DNA of 64,000 bases, taken from positions 12,639 through 76,638 of the forward strand of contig DASXFE010000010.1 in NCBI GenBank assembly GCA_036489765.1. The letters are read 5' to 3'. Origin of the DNA: DATARH01 sp036489765 (GTDB lineage Bacteria; Pseudomonadota; Alphaproteobacteria; ATCC43930; CGMCC-115725). The first letter of the stretch is position 1. Every line of letters starts with the position of its first letter. The notes under the pieces were generated by a model, which did not search any database, was not told the origin of the DNA, and saw nothing but the letters and a program-made list of their open reading frames with translations. A program made the position numbers and the translations under genes. Shown here in pieces: positions 50,878-60,249 of this stretch.

Positions 50878-53112
50878 CTACGCGGCGAGCGCGATGTGCT
50901 CTTTCGCGAAGCGCTGGACCATGCGGCGGTTGAACTCGCGCTGGACCGGGAGCTTGCCGGAAACCGTGCATGGGATCTTGCCTGCGATGGTTACGGCGGT
51001 CGCGGTGACGGCGTCGACGCCGTAAAGGTCGAGGTCGCCGAGGATCATCGGCGCGAACGCCGCGTCCTTGCGCAGTTCGGCGCCAATCTCGGTGAGGGCG
51101 GCGGAAACGTGGTCGAGGTCCTGGTCGGGGGCGACCGTCACGGCGACCGTCGCGTTGCCGATGCCGCGATTGGTGTTGGTGATCGTCGCGATCGAGCTGA
51201 ATGGGATGATGTGTAGGGCTCCGTCGGCCGCGCGCAGCCGCAAGGTGCGGATCGACAGATCCTCGACCTTGCCAGTGAGCCCGGCGACGGTGACGCCGTC
51301 GCCGACCTGGATCGTGTTTTCGATCAGGATGAACATCCCCGTGATGATGTCGTGGACGAGCGTCTGCGACCCGAACCCGACGGCGACGCCGACGATGCCG
51401 GCCCCGGCGAGCAGCGGGGCGATGTTGACGCCGATCTCGCTCAGCGCCGTCGCGCCGATGATGATGACGATCATGATGAGGATCGCGGTGCGCACGACCG
51501 GCAGCAAGGTGCGCAGCCGCGCCGAGCGGGCCGGCTCGTAATCGTGGAGGCGGTCGATCTCGCGGTCGAGCGCGGCGTTGACGCTTTCCCACACGACGAT
51601 CGCGAAGCCCGCGGCGAGCGCGATCGTGATGAGGGCCGAGACGAGATGCTGGCCGACATGCCCCGGCTCGAACCAGGCGAGCGAGTGGACGCCCCATAGC
51701 TGCAACAGGATCACCGCCGCAAAGGCCGTGATCACCGAGATGACGACGATCCGGATGATGCGGTTGTAATGGGCGACGCGGGCCGTGAGCCCGGCGGACG
51801 CCGCGTCCTGCGGGCTCACGGCCCGCGGCAGGGCGCGGGTCAGGGCGCCGAGCGCAACGATCGCCAATAGCCGGGCCCCGACCAGCACGGCGACGGTGCC
51901 GAGGAGGAAGTCGAGCGTATCGAGCCGGTGCTCAACCCCGCCGACCGCGACGAGCCACGCCGTGACGATCGCGGCGATCGCGAGGTAATGCCATGTTTCG
52001 GCGAACCAGCGCCGCCACTCGGCGATCCGCTTGGTGCCGCCGTCGGTGCCGCGGATCCGCGCCGCGCCGGCCTTGCGGCAATGGATGACGACGATGCCGA
52101 GCATGATCGCCGCGACGAGCCCGGTCAGCCGGATCACCGCGTCATGCGTTCGCGTCGGCAATCCGAGCAGCAGCAGGATCTCGGCGAGGGCGCTGCCGAA
52201 GACGGCGACAAAGGTGATGCGCCGGAACCATCGCATGATCGAGAGGGCCCCGGCATCGTCGAGCGGCACGAGGCGCAGCGGCGGCAGGTAGGGCGCGAAA
52301 AGCATGTGCGCGACGCACACGATCGCCCAGCCCATGACATAGGCGTTGACGAGGGCGACCGCGACCAGTGGCGTCGCCTCAGCACCGCCGAGGAGGCCGG
52401 CCACGACGTTGCCGATCGCCGCGAAGACCGCGAGCGGGATCAGCCACAGCACGAGCCGGGCGAGCGCGTAGGGTAGGCGGCGCAGCGTGTCCCAGGCGTT
52501 GCGTTCCCGATCGGGCCAGGTCGCGTGCGCCTCGAGCGATTTCAGCGGCCGCCGCAGGATCCAGCGTACGATGAACTCGCCGATCGCCGCGCAAACGAGC
52601 GCGAGGGCGATCCGCCACAGCGCATCGGCGGCGGCGAGCCGCTCGTCGGGGTTGCGCGCGGCACGGACCATCGCGTGCCACAAGGTCGGCGCCTGGCTGA
52701 CTTCGCGCACCGTCGCCGCGGCAGCGCCGGCGATGCGGCCGGTCCATCCGGTCACCTGCGGCAAAAGCTGGGCGCCGAGGCTGTCCGGCGCCAGGGCGAG
52801 CGCCGATGCCGTCGCGGGTGTTGCCGGGGCCGGCTTGGCGGTCGGGGCGGTGTTTGACGTCCCGGGCTGCGCCGGGTTCGCCTTGGCGATCGTTTGCAGT
52901 GTCTGGATCAGCGCCTGCAGCTTTTTGGGGTCTTGCAGCGTGTCGAGGGTCTGCTGCGCCTCGGCGGGGGTCGGTGCCGTCGCAGCAGACGCCGGCCGCG
53001 CGGGCGGCGACGCCGGATGCGTTCCCAGCCCTGGCGGCGTTTGCCCATAGGTGGCGAGCGCCGGCGCCATCGCGCTGGCCAGAACGAGCCAGAAAACGAG
53101 CTTGCGAACCAT
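50878..53112 (-). CDS. Large MscS-family mechanosensitive channel
   Basis: About 744 residues. A signal peptide (VRKLVFWLVLASAMAPALA) is followed by a Pro/Ala/Thr-rich periplasmic stretch (~30-125). There are then about ten or eleven membrane helices and a C-terminal MscS core in which GVAVGFGSQTLVHDIITG forms the pore helix and GMFILIENTIQVGDGVTV opens the beta-domain. The size fits the YbdG/YnaI-to-MscK range of extended MscS proteins, which release solutes on hypo-osmotic shock. I start at ATG 53112, which puts the signal peptide first; an ATG at 53139 is also in frame, and neither has a strong ribosome site. It is divergent from the MFS gene at 53202. Confidence 0.9.
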   Translation of the reverse strand: MVRKLVFWLVLASAMAPALATYGQTPPGLGTHPASPPARPASAATAPTPAEAQQTLDTLQDPKKLQALIQTLQTIAKANPAQPGTSNTAPTAKPAPATPATASALALAPDSLGAQLLPQVTGWTGRIAGAAAATVREVSQAPTLWHAMVRAARNPDERLAAADALWRIALALVCAAIGEFIVRWILRRPLKSLEAHATWPDRERNAWDTLRRLPYALARLVLWLIPLAVFAAIGNVVAGLLGGAEATPLVAVALVNAYVMGWAIVCVAHMLFAPYLPPLRLVPLDDAGALSIMRWFRRITFVAVFGSALAEILLLLGLPTRTHDAVIRLTGLVAAIMLGIVVIHCRKAGAARIRGTDGGTKRIAEWRRWFAETWHYLAIAAIVTAWLVAVGGVEHRLDTLDFLLGTVAVLVGARLLAIVALGALTRALPRAVSPQDAASAGLTARVAHYNRIIRIVVISVITAFAAVILLQLWGVHSLAWFEPGHVGQHLVSALITIALAAGFAIVVWESVNAALDREIDRLHDYEPARSARLRTLLPVVRTAILIMIVIIIGATALSEIGVNIAPLLAGAGIVGVAVGFGSQTLVHDIITGMFILIENTIQVGDGVTVAGLTGKVEDLSIRTLRLRAADGALHIIPFSSIATITNTNRGIGNATVAVTVAPDQDLDHVSAALTEIGAELRKDAAFAPMILGDLDLYGVDAVTATAVTIAGKIPCTVSGKLPVQREFNRRMVQRFAKEHIALAA

Positions 53113-53201
53113 CAGCAATCGCCTGTCGGCAACCCCCATTTTCTCGTCCGATCTTATACAACCGGACGGTGCCGAGCCTCGACGATTAACGTTGTTCCGG
53201 C

Positions 53202-54671
53202 ATGACCGATCCCCAGACTTCGCCGAAGGATGCGGTAGAGACCGACATCCCCCTCCGCCTCGACCGGCTGCCGTGGAGCCGGTTTCACACGCTGGTGATC
53301 GCCGCGCTCGGCATCACCTGGATCCTCGACGGGCTCGAAGTCACCGTCGCCGGATCGATCGCGGGCGCGCTGCAATCGAGCCCCCTCCTGCATTTCACGG
53401 CGGGCGAGGTCGGGCTCCTCGGCAGCGCCTATCTCGCCGGTGCGGTCTTGGGCGCGCTCGTCTTCGGCTATCTGACCGACCGCCTCGGCCGCCGGCCCCT
53501 CTTTATGGTAACGCTCGGCCTCTACCTGATCGCGACGGCGCTGACCGCCGCCTCGTGGGACCTCTGGAGCTTTATGGTCTTCCGCTTTCTGACCGGCGCC
53601 GGGATCGGCGGCGAGTACGCGGCGATCAACTCGGCGATCCAGGAATTCGTGCCGGCCCGGTTTCGCGGCCGTGTCGACCTCGCGGTCAACGGCAGCTTCT
53701 GGCTCGGCGCGGCGCTGGGGGCGCTTGGGGCGGTCGTGTTCCTGCAGCCCGGCGTCCTGCCCGACGATCTCGGCTGGCGCGCCGCGTTCGGGATCGGTGC
53801 CGTGTTGGGGATCGGTATCCTGGGATTGCGGCGGTTTGTGCCGGAAAGCCCGCGCTGGCTGATGATCCACGGCCGGATCGACGAGGCCGAGGCGGTGGTC
53901 GGGGAGATCGAGAAGCGCGTCGGAGCCTCCGCCACCACAGAAGCCTCGACCCTGCGGCCGGACCAAGGCAAACGCGGGTTGCGGCTCGTCACCGTGTCGC
54001 GCCTCACGACGGTGCAGATGATCGGCGCGATCCTCCGCGAATATCCGAGCCGCGTCGTGCTCGGCCTCGTGCTGATGGGGGCGCAGGCGTTTTTCTACAA
54101 TGCGATCTTCTTCTCCTATGCGCTCGTGCTGAAGCGGTTCTACCAGGTGCCGCCGCAGTCGATCGGATGGTACGTGCTGCCCTTTGCAGTCGGCAATTTC
54201 CTCGGCCCGCTCCTGCTCGGCCCACTCTTCGACACGATCGGGCGCAAGCGGATGATCGGGCTCACCTATGCGCTCTCCGGGGTGATGCTGGCGGTCGTCG
54301 GCTATCTCTTCCGGATCGACAGCGTGGGCGCGGCAGGGCTGACGGCGTGCTGGTCGGCGATCTTCTTCTTCGCCTCGGCTGCCGCGAGCGCCGCCTACCT
54401 GACTGTCGGAGAAAGCTTCCCGCTCGAAGCGCGGGCGCTGGCGATCGCGTTCTTTTATGCGGTCGGCACGGCGGTCGGCGGGGTCGCGTCGCCGGTCCTG
54501 TTCGGGACGCTGGTCGGTTCGGGTGCACGCGGCGACGTGTTCCTCGGCTATCTGTTCGGCGCCGGGCTCATGCTCGCGGCGGCGGTCGTCGCGCTCTTGC
54601 TCGGGCTGGACGCGGAGCGCAAGTCGCTCGAAGAGGTCGCGCGCCCGCTCTCCGCGGCGAAGGGCGGATAG
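53202..54671 (+). CDS. MFS metabolite:H+ symporter (sugar porter-like)
   Basis: 489 residues with twelve helices. GYLTDRLGRRPLFMVTLGLY after helix 2, RFLTGAGIGGEYAAINSAIQ near helix 4, ARFRGRVDLAVNGSFW and RRFVPESPRWLMIHGRIDEA before the central loop are standard sugar porter/aromatic-acid symporter features. The central loop is long (~230-270). It imports a sugar, organic acid or similar solute; specificity is not readable. It is divergent from the MscS gene and 14 nt upstream of the exonuclease gene. Confidence 0.9.
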   Translation: MTDPQTSPKDAVETDIPLRLDRLPWSRFHTLVIAALGITWILDGLEVTVAGSIAGALQSSPLLHFTAGEVGLLGSAYLAGAVLGALVFGYLTDRLGRRPLFMVTLGLYLIATALTAASWDLWSFMVFRFLTGAGIGGEYAAINSAIQEFVPARFRGRVDLAVNGSFWLGAALGALGAVVFLQPGVLPDDLGWRAAFGIGAVLGIGILGLRRFVPESPRWLMIHGRIDEAEAVVGEIEKRVGASATTEASTLRPDQGKRGLRLVTVSRLTTVQMIGAILREYPSRVVLGLVLMGAQAFFYNAIFFSYALVLKRFYQVPPQSIGWYVLPFAVGNFLGPLLLGPLFDTIGRKRMIGLTYALSGVMLAVVGYLFRIDSVGAAGLTACWSAIFFFASAAASAAYLTVGESFPLEARALAIAFFYAVGTAVGGVASPVLFGTLVGSGARGDVFLGYLFGAGLMLAAAVVALLLGLDAERKSLEEVARPLSAAKGG

Positions 54672-54685
54672 GGCATAATCCCCGC

Positions 54686-55687
54686 ATGAAGCCCGAAGAG
54701 TGGATCCGCACGACCCCGGCTGGGCTCTATTGCGAGCCGGGCGGGTTCCATATCGACCCGACCCGGGCAGTGCCGCGCGCCGTCATCAGCCACGGCCATT
54801 CCGACCATGCCCGCTCTGGCAACGGCGTGGTGCTCGCGACCGAAGAGACGCTCGCGATCATGCGGCAGCGCTATGGCGACGACGCCGGCGGAACGTTGCA
54901 GGGGGCGGCTTATGGCGAGCGCATCGCGATCGCCGGTGTCTCGCTGACGCTGGTGCCGGCCGGACATGTGCTCGGCAGCGCCCAGATCGTCCTGGAACAC
55001 CAGGGCTGCCGCGTCGTTGTCTCGGGCGATTACAAGCGCCGGCGCGACCCGACCTGCCCGCCGTTCGAGCCGCAGCACTGCGACGTGTTCGTGACCGAAG
55101 CGACCTTCGGCCTCCCCGTCTTCCGCCACCCGCCGGACACGGGCGAGATCGCCCGCCTCCTCCACTCCGTCGCCCTCTACCCGGACCGATGCCACCTGAT
55201 CGGCGTCTACGCGCTCGGCAAGTGCCAGCGTTTGATCATGCTGTTGCGCGAGGCCGGGTGGGATGCGCCGCTCTATCTGCACGGCGCGCTGATCGGCCTC
55301 TGTGAGATGTACGAAGGCCTCGGCGTCGCGCTCGGTCCGCTGGTGCCGGTGGCGGGCATCGAACGCGACGCGCTCAAGGGCCAGATCGTGCTGGCGCCGC
55401 CCTCGGCCCTTGCCGACCGCTGGTCGCGCCGTCTCCCCGACCCGGTCGCGGCGATGGCGTCGGGCTGGATGCGGATCAAGCAGCGGGCCAAGGCGCGCGG
55501 CGTCGAGTTGCCACTCGTCATCTCCGACCACGCCGACTGGGACGAATTAACCGAAACGATCACCGGCCTCGGCGCCGGCGAAATGTGGGTCACCCACGGC
55601 AACGAGGAGGCGCTCGTCTACTACGCCGCAACGCAGGGACTCGCAGCGCGACCGCTCGATCTCGTCGGCTATGACGACGAGGAGTGA
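54686..55687 (+). CDS. Ligase-associated DNA exonuclease (metallo-beta-lactamase fold)
   Basis: 333 residues, the family's usual length. It opens EEWIRTTPAGLYCEPGGFHI and carries the metal motif ISHGHSDHARSGN (H-x-H-x-D-H), then VPAGHVLGSAQIVLE (His) and VVSGDYKRRRDPTCPPFEP (Asp). It continues with VFVTEATFGLPVFRHPP and a late VISDHADWDELTETI and WVTHGNEEAL. These identify the beta-CASP-like nuclease that usually sits next to a LigC-type ATP-dependent ligase in a DNA-repair operon. Here the ligase gene is 1.3 kb further on, with an inverted MFS gene between them. The 3' end overlaps that gene by 19 nt. Confidence 0.92.
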   Translation: MKPEEWIRTTPAGLYCEPGGFHIDPTRAVPRAVISHGHSDHARSGNGVVLATEETLAIMRQRYGDDAGGTLQGAAYGERIAIAGVSLTLVPAGHVLGSAQIVLEHQGCRVVVSGDYKRRRDPTCPPFEPQHCDVFVTEATFGLPVFRHPPDTGEIARLLHSVALYPDRCHLIGVYALGKCQRLIMLLREAGWDAPLYLHGALIGLCEMYEGLGVALGPLVPVAGIERDALKGQIVLAPPSALADRWSRRLPDPVAAMASGWMRIKQRAKARGVELPLVISDHADWDELTETITGLGAGEMWVTHGNEEALVYYAATQGLAARPLDLVGYDDEE

Positions 55688-56985
55688 GCGGAGATTCTCC
55701 CCGCGACAGCCCTGACCTTACCCGGCGCCGCGCGCCAGATCGCCGCTGCCGAGACGACGTTGCAGCCGATCGAGATCCAGAACGCTGCGGCGTAGTTGCC
55801 ATACATGTCATGGAGCACGCCGGCGAGCCATGGCCCGACGGCGCCGCCAAAGATCGCCGCCAGCATGACCGTGCCGAAGATCGCGCCGTAATGCTTGCCG
55901 GCGAAGATCTCGTTGGGGATCGGCCCCATCACCGAGGTCATGCTGTAGCCGAGCGTTCCTTGCGCGACGACCATCGCCCACAGCAATGCGCCGCTCGGGT
56001 GCGCGGCGAGGAGGATGAGGGCGATGCCGCACAGCACGAACCCGGCATTGCCGATCGTCCACACCCACTCGCGGCCGATCCGGTCGGAGAGGTGGCCGAG
56101 CGCGATCTGGCCCGGCACCGCGACGAGGCTGACGAGCCCCAGCGCCCAGGCTGCGTCGGTCGCCGAGAACCCGATCTCGGTCAGGAATTTGGTCTGATGC
56201 ACCTGGATCGCGTACCAGGAGAAGAGCGCGCTGAAATACGCGATGGAGATCCACCAGAAGCGGGCGGTGCGGAGCGCGCGGCGGAGGGTCCAGTCGATCG
56301 CGGCCCATTCGCGGTCGACGATATTGTTCGGCGGCGGGGCGGCGCCTGTGGTGCGTTGGCCGTCCGGTTCGAGGCCGATATCCTCGGGCCGGTGCTTGAG
56401 GAGGAGGTTCAGCGGCCCGAGCAACGCCAGCACGAGGATGCCGAGCATCCAGCACCCGTCGCGCCACCCGCCACTCGCGATCTGCGCTTGCAGCCACGGC
56501 AGGATCGTGATCGAGCCGAGCCCGACCCCGGAAAACGCGATGCTGATCGCCAGCCCGCGGCGGCGCACGAACCAGTTTGGCAGGTAGATCGACTGCGCGG
56601 TGTAGGCGAGGCAATTGACCCCGCCGCCGACGAGGGCGCCGAGTGTCAGGTAAAGCTCCCACGGCGTCTCGACGAGCGTCGCGAGCAACAGCCCCACGCC
56701 CATCGTCACGACGCCGATCTCGACGACGATCAAGGGGCCGCGCCGATCCATCAACCGCCCGACCGCCGGGGTGATGAAGGCTGAGATCAGAAACCCGAAC
56801 GAGAACGCGCCGGCAGTGACGCCGCGATCCCAGCCGAACTCGTTGAGGATCGGCGGGAAAAGGAGCGAGAACGCAGTGCGCGCGTTGACCCCGACGGCCA
56901 TCGTCACAAACGACACGCCGACGAGGACCCAGCCGTAAAAGAACGGCAATTTCGCGCGGCGGTGGGCGGCGGTGTTTTCGCTCAT
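55669..56985 (-). CDS. MFS transporter (OFA/monocarboxylate-type)
   Basis: About 438 residues with twelve helices: FYGWVLVGVSFVTMAVGVNA at helix 1, FLISAFITPAVGRLMDRRGP at helix 2, VRRRGLAISIAFSGVGLGSI near helix 4-5 and LGHLSDRIGREWVWTIGNAG in the second half. This layout is typical of the oxalate/formate antiporter and monocarboxylate-type MFS branch, so a small carboxylate is the likely substrate. In-frame ATGs at 56994 and 57021 are alternatives; none has a clear ribosome site. It lies reversed between the exonuclease and ligase genes that are usually adjacent. Confidence 0.9.
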   Translation of the reverse strand: MSENTAAHRRAKLPFFYGWVLVGVSFVTMAVGVNARTAFSLLFPPILNEFGWDRGVTAGAFSFGFLISAFITPAVGRLMDRRGPLIVVEIGVVTMGVGLLLATLVETPWELYLTLGALVGGGVNCLAYTAQSIYLPNWFVRRRGLAISIAFSGVGLGSITILPWLQAQIASGGWRDGCWMLGILVLALLGPLNLLLKHRPEDIGLEPDGQRTTGAAPPPNNIVDREWAAIDWTLRRALRTARFWWISIAYFSALFSWYAIQVHQTKFLTEIGFSATDAAWALGLVSLVAVPGQIALGHLSDRIGREWVWTIGNAGFVLCGIALILLAAHPSGALLWAMVVAQGTLGYSMTSVMGPIPNEIFAGKHYGAIFGTVMLAAIFGGAVGPWLAGVLHDMYGNYAAAFWISIGCNVVSAAAIWRAAPGKVRAVAGRISAHSSSS

Positions 56986-57035
56986 GCCGGCCATAGTCGT
57001 GGAAGCCGTGGGGCGGCTCAATTACCTTCGGGGGA

Positions 57036-58721
57036 ATGGACCGCTTCGCCGCGCTGATCGACGCCCTGCTTTTCACCCCGTCGCGCAACGGCAAATTGCG
57101 GCTGATGGCGGAGTATTTTGCGACAGTCCCCGACCCCGAACGCGGCTGGGCCCTCGCCGCGCTGACCGGCGAACTGGTTTTCGCCGAGGCGAAACCCGGT
57201 CAGGTGAGGGCGCTCGCGATGTCGCGCGTCGATCCCGAGCTTTTCGGCTGGTCCTACGATTTCGTCGGCGATCTGGCCGAGACGGTGGCCTTGATCTGGC
57301 CGCAGGAACCCTCACCCGTCTCGGGGGTCCGCCCCGAGCCACCCTCTCCGGCAGGCGGGCGAGGGGATGACGAAACGAAACCCCTCTCCCGCTCGCGGGA
57401 GAGGATGGGGGCCGCGGTGAAGCCGTGGGAGGGTGAGGGTAGCGCCCTGACCCTCTCCGAAATCGTCGCGACCCTCCAGCTCGCCACCCGCGCCGAGGTC
57501 GGCGCACACCTCGCCGGTTGGCTCGACCGGCTCGACGCCACGGGTCGCTGGGCTCTCCTCAAGCTCGTCACCGGCGCGCTTCGCATCGGGGTGTCGGCGC
57601 GCCTCGCCAAGACGGCGCTGGCGCAAATGGCCGGGATCGAGGTCGCGGCGATCGAAGAGACCTGGCACGGGCTGGCCCCGCCTTATCTGCCGCTCTTCGC
57701 GTGGCTCGACGGCCGCGCGGAGCGGCCGGAGATCGGCGAGCTGCCGAATTTCACGCCGCTGATGCTCTCGCAGCCGCTTGAAGAAGCGGAGCTGGACGCG
57801 CTCGACCCCTCGACCTATTTCGCCGAATGGAAATGGGACGGGATCCGTGTGCAGCTCGTGTCGCGGCGCGGTGAACGGCGGCTTTATTCGCGCTCGGGCG
57901 ACGACATCGGCCCGGCTTTTCCCGACATCCTCACGGCGATGCCCGAGGAGGCGACGCTCGACGGCGAATTGCTGGTCGTGCGCGACGGCGAGGTGGCGCC
58001 GTTCAACGATCTGCAGCAGCGGCTCAACCGCAAGACTCCGACGCCGAAGATGCTGACGGATTTTCCCGCCGCCGTGCGGCTTTACGACATCCTCCGACTG
58101 GGCGGCGAGGATCTGCGCCCGCTGCCGCTCAGCGAGCGTCGGTATCGGCTGGAGGCGTGGTACGGCAACGCGCCGCGCGACCGCCTCGACTTGTCGCCGC
58201 TGGTGCCGTTTTCGTCGTGGGATCAGCTCAAGGAGATGCGCGAGAACGCGCGCGCCAACGGCATCGAGGGGCTGATGCTGAAGCGGCGCGACTCGGCCTA
58301 TCTCTCGGGGCGGCCGAAAGGGCCGTGGTTCAAGTGGAAGCGCGGCGCGCTGACCCTCGATACCGTGCTGATGTATGCCCAGCGCGGGCACGGCAAGCGC
58401 TCGTCGTTCTATTCCGACTATACCTTCGGGGCCTGGCGCGGCGACGCGCTGGTGCCGGTCGGCAAGGCCTATTCCGGGTTCACCGACGACGAGTTACGGC
58501 GGCTCGACAAATGGGTCCGCGACAACACTGTCACGCGCTACGGCCCGGTGCGCGAGGTGACCCCGGCACTGGTGCTGGAGATCGCGTTCGACAGCGTCCA
58601 TCGCTCGACCCGGCATAAATCCGGTGTCGCGATGCGCTTCCCGCGCGTCCATCGCATCCGCTGGGACAAGCCGTTCCGCGAGGCCGACACGCTCGAAACG
58701 CTGGAGCGGATGATCTCCTAG
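57036..58721 (+). CDS. ATP-dependent DNA ligase (LigC-type), with in-frame repeat insertion
   Basis: 561 residues. The N-terminal DNA-binding helices (1-90 and 138-230) are split by a ~48-residue Pro/Gly/Arg-rich stretch (about 90-137) that is the translation of a palindromic element. The nucleotidyltransferase domain has the adenylation motif EWKWDGIRVQL with Lys266, RRLYSRSGDDIGPAFPD (motif III region), TLDGELLVVRDGEVAPF (motif IIIa), GIEGLMLKRRDSAYL (motif IV) and KWKRGALTLD (motif V). An OB domain follows, ending VHRIRWDKPFREADTLETLE. It seals nicks during repair, with the exonuclease at 54686-55687. All catalytic motifs are intact, so it is probably active unless the insert disturbs folding. 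The stop shares CTAG with the DHA2 gene stop. Confidence 0.93.
   Translation: MDRFAALIDALLFTPSRNGKLRLMAEYFATVPDPERGWALAALTGELVFAEAKPGQVRALAMSRVDPELFGWSYDFVGDLAETVALIWPQEPSPVSGVRPEPPSPAGGRGDDETKPLSRSRERMGAAVKPWEGEGSALTLSEIVATLQLATRAEVGAHLAGWLDRLDATGRWALLKLVTGALRIGVSARLAKTALAQMAGIEVAAIEETWHGLAPPYLPLFAWLDGRAERPEIGELPNFTPLMLSQPLEEAELDALDPSTYFAEWKWDGIRVQLVSRRGERRLYSRSGDDIGPAFPDILTAMPEEATLDGELLVVRDGEVAPFNDLQQRLNRKTPTPKMLTDFPAAVRLYDILRLGGEDLRPLPLSERRYRLEAWYGNAPRDRLDLSPLVPFSSWDQLKEMRENARANGIEGLMLKRRDSAYLSGRPKGPWFKWKRGALTLDTVLMYAQRGHGKRSSFYSDYTFGAWRGDALVPVGKAYSGFTDDELRRLDKWVRDNTVTRYGPVREVTPALVLEIAFDSVHRSTRHKSGVAMRFPRVHRIRWDKPFREADTLETLERMIS
57309..57439. repeat. Palindromic element bounded by CCCTCACCC/GGGTGAGGG (copy 2, inside ligase gene)
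   Basis: A 131-bp unit with 9-bp perfect terminal inverted repeats (57309-57317 and 57431-57439) and an internal hairpin CCTCTCCCGCTCGCGGGAGAGG. The termini, core and right end match the element at 33568-33646. It is read in frame by the ligase gene, giving residues such as SPAGGRGDDETKPLSRSRER that are foreign to ligases. Confidence 0.85.
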
Positions 58722-60238
58722 CGCCTGGTTCGCTGGATCGGTGCACCGCCGCGCAGCGGCAGACCCTTGAGGAACCAGGTCAGCACAAACGCGAAGGCGG
58801 CGATCACGGCGGCGTAGACGAAGACCGGGTGCAGCGCGGCGGTGAAGGCTTGCAGGTAGATCGTGCGCTCGGCCATCGGGAGGGCCTGGATCGAGGCCGG
58901 CGCAGTGGCCGTCGGGATCGGCGTGCCGGCCGGCAAGAGGTGGGCGAGGTCGCTTGTCAGCGCCGCGGTAAAGATCGCGCCGAACACCGAAACCCCGACC
59001 GAACCGCCGATCGACCGGAACAGCATCGAGCCCGACGTCGCGACGCCGAGATGGCGGTATTCGACGGCATTTTGCACCGCGAGCACCAGTACCTGCATGA
59101 CGAGGCCCATCCCGACCCCGAGCAGCATCACGAACCCGCAGGCGACCGGAACCGCGGTGTCGAGCTTCAGTGTCCCGAGCAGGCCCAGCCCGATCGTCAT
59201 CACCGCCGTCCCGATGATCGGGAACGGGCGATAGCGGCCGATCCGGTGGATGATCCGCCCGGTCGCGATCGAGGTCATCAGCATCCCCGCCATCATCGGC
59301 GCCAGCGCCATACCGGCGTGGGTTGGGGTGATGCCTTTCACTACCTGCAGATAGAGGGGCATGAAGGTGATCGAGCCGAACATCGACAGCCCGACGATGA
59401 ACCCGACCGCGCAGCAGATCGAGAAGACGCCGTTGCGGAACAGGCCGAGCGGCAGGATCGGCTCCGCGGCGTTGCGCTCGACCGCGGCAAACGCGACGAT
59501 GCCGACGAGAAATGCAGCGGCCAACCCGAGCGCGCCCGGTGATCCCCATGCCAGCGTGTTGCCGCCGAGGCTCGTGAACAGGATGAGCGCGGTCAGGGAG
59601 ACGGCGAGGAGGACGGCGCCGGCGGCGTCGATCCTCGGCTGGCGGCTCGGCGGCGGGGCGGTAAAGGCCCAGCCAAGCACCAGGACGACCAGAAGGCCGA
59701 GCGGGAGGTTGATGTAGAAGATCCAGCGCCAGCTTACCTGCTCGACGAAGAACCCGCCGATCAGCGGGCCGAGGATCGTCGAGAGGCCCCACACGGCGCC
59801 GAACAGGCCCTGATATTTGGGCCGGTCGCGCGGCGAGATGATGTCGCCGATCGCCGCCGTCGTCGACACGATCAGCCCGCCGCCGCCGAGTCCCTGGATG
59901 GCGCGGAAGGCGATCAGTTGCCCCATCGACCGGCTGAGTCCGCACAGCGCCGAGCCTGCAAGAAAGATCACGATCGCCGATTGCAGCACGACCTTGCGGC
60001 CGAACAGGTCGCCGAGCTTACCGTAAATCGGGGTCACCACCGTCGACGCCAGCAGATAGGCGGTGACGATCCACGACAGGTGCGAGAGTTCGCCGAACTC
60101 GCCGACGATCGTCGGCAGGGCGGTCGAGACGATCGTTGAATCGAGCGAGGCGAGGAGCATCACCAGCATCAGCGCGCCGAAGATCGTGCGGACGGGCTGA
60201 TGCGGGGCTGGGGCCTCGGTCGCCTGCTGGTCGGTCAT
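58718..60238 (-). CDS. DHA2-type MFS multidrug exporter (EmrB/QacA-like, 14 helices)
   Basis: 506 residues. MLLASLDSTIVSTALPTIVG at helix 1 has the D-x-T-I-V-x-x-A-L-P motif of DHA2 exporters, and GKLGDLFGRKVVLQSAIVIF lies after helix 2. FRAIQGLGGGGLIVSTTAAI and GPLIGGFFVEQVSWRWIFYI (the antiporter motif C region) follow. Fourteen helices fit the length. It probably exports drugs or hydrophobic compounds with proton antiport. No EmrA-type adaptor is next to it. It follows the nucleotide-sugar enzyme gene on the minus strand, with a tandem repeat in the gap, and its stop codon overlaps the ligase stop (CTAG). Confidence 0.93.
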   Translation of the reverse strand: MTDQQATEAPAPHQPVRTIFGALMLVMLLASLDSTIVSTALPTIVGEFGELSHLSWIVTAYLLASTVVTPIYGKLGDLFGRKVVLQSAIVIFLAGSALCGLSRSMGQLIAFRAIQGLGGGGLIVSTTAAIGDIISPRDRPKYQGLFGAVWGLSTILGPLIGGFFVEQVSWRWIFYINLPLGLLVVLVLGWAFTAPPPSRQPRIDAAGAVLLAVSLTALILFTSLGGNTLAWGSPGALGLAAAFLVGIVAFAAVERNAAEPILPLGLFRNGVFSICCAVGFIVGLSMFGSITFMPLYLQVVKGITPTHAGMALAPMMAGMLMTSIATGRIIHRIGRYRPFPIIGTAVMTIGLGLLGTLKLDTAVPVACGFVMLLGVGMGLVMQVLVLAVQNAVEYRHLGVATSGSMLFRSIGGSVGVSVFGAIFTAALTSDLAHLLPAGTPIPTATAPASIQALPMAERTIYLQAFTAALHPVFVYAAVIAAFAFVLTWFLKGLPLRGGAPIQRTRR

Positions 60239-60249
60239 GAACCCTTATC

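Noticed and set aside
53051..55687. An 878-codon plus-strand frame
   Set aside because: The first ~545 codons are an off-frame reading of the MFS transporter gene; the exonuclease starts at 54686 with the conserved family N-terminus.
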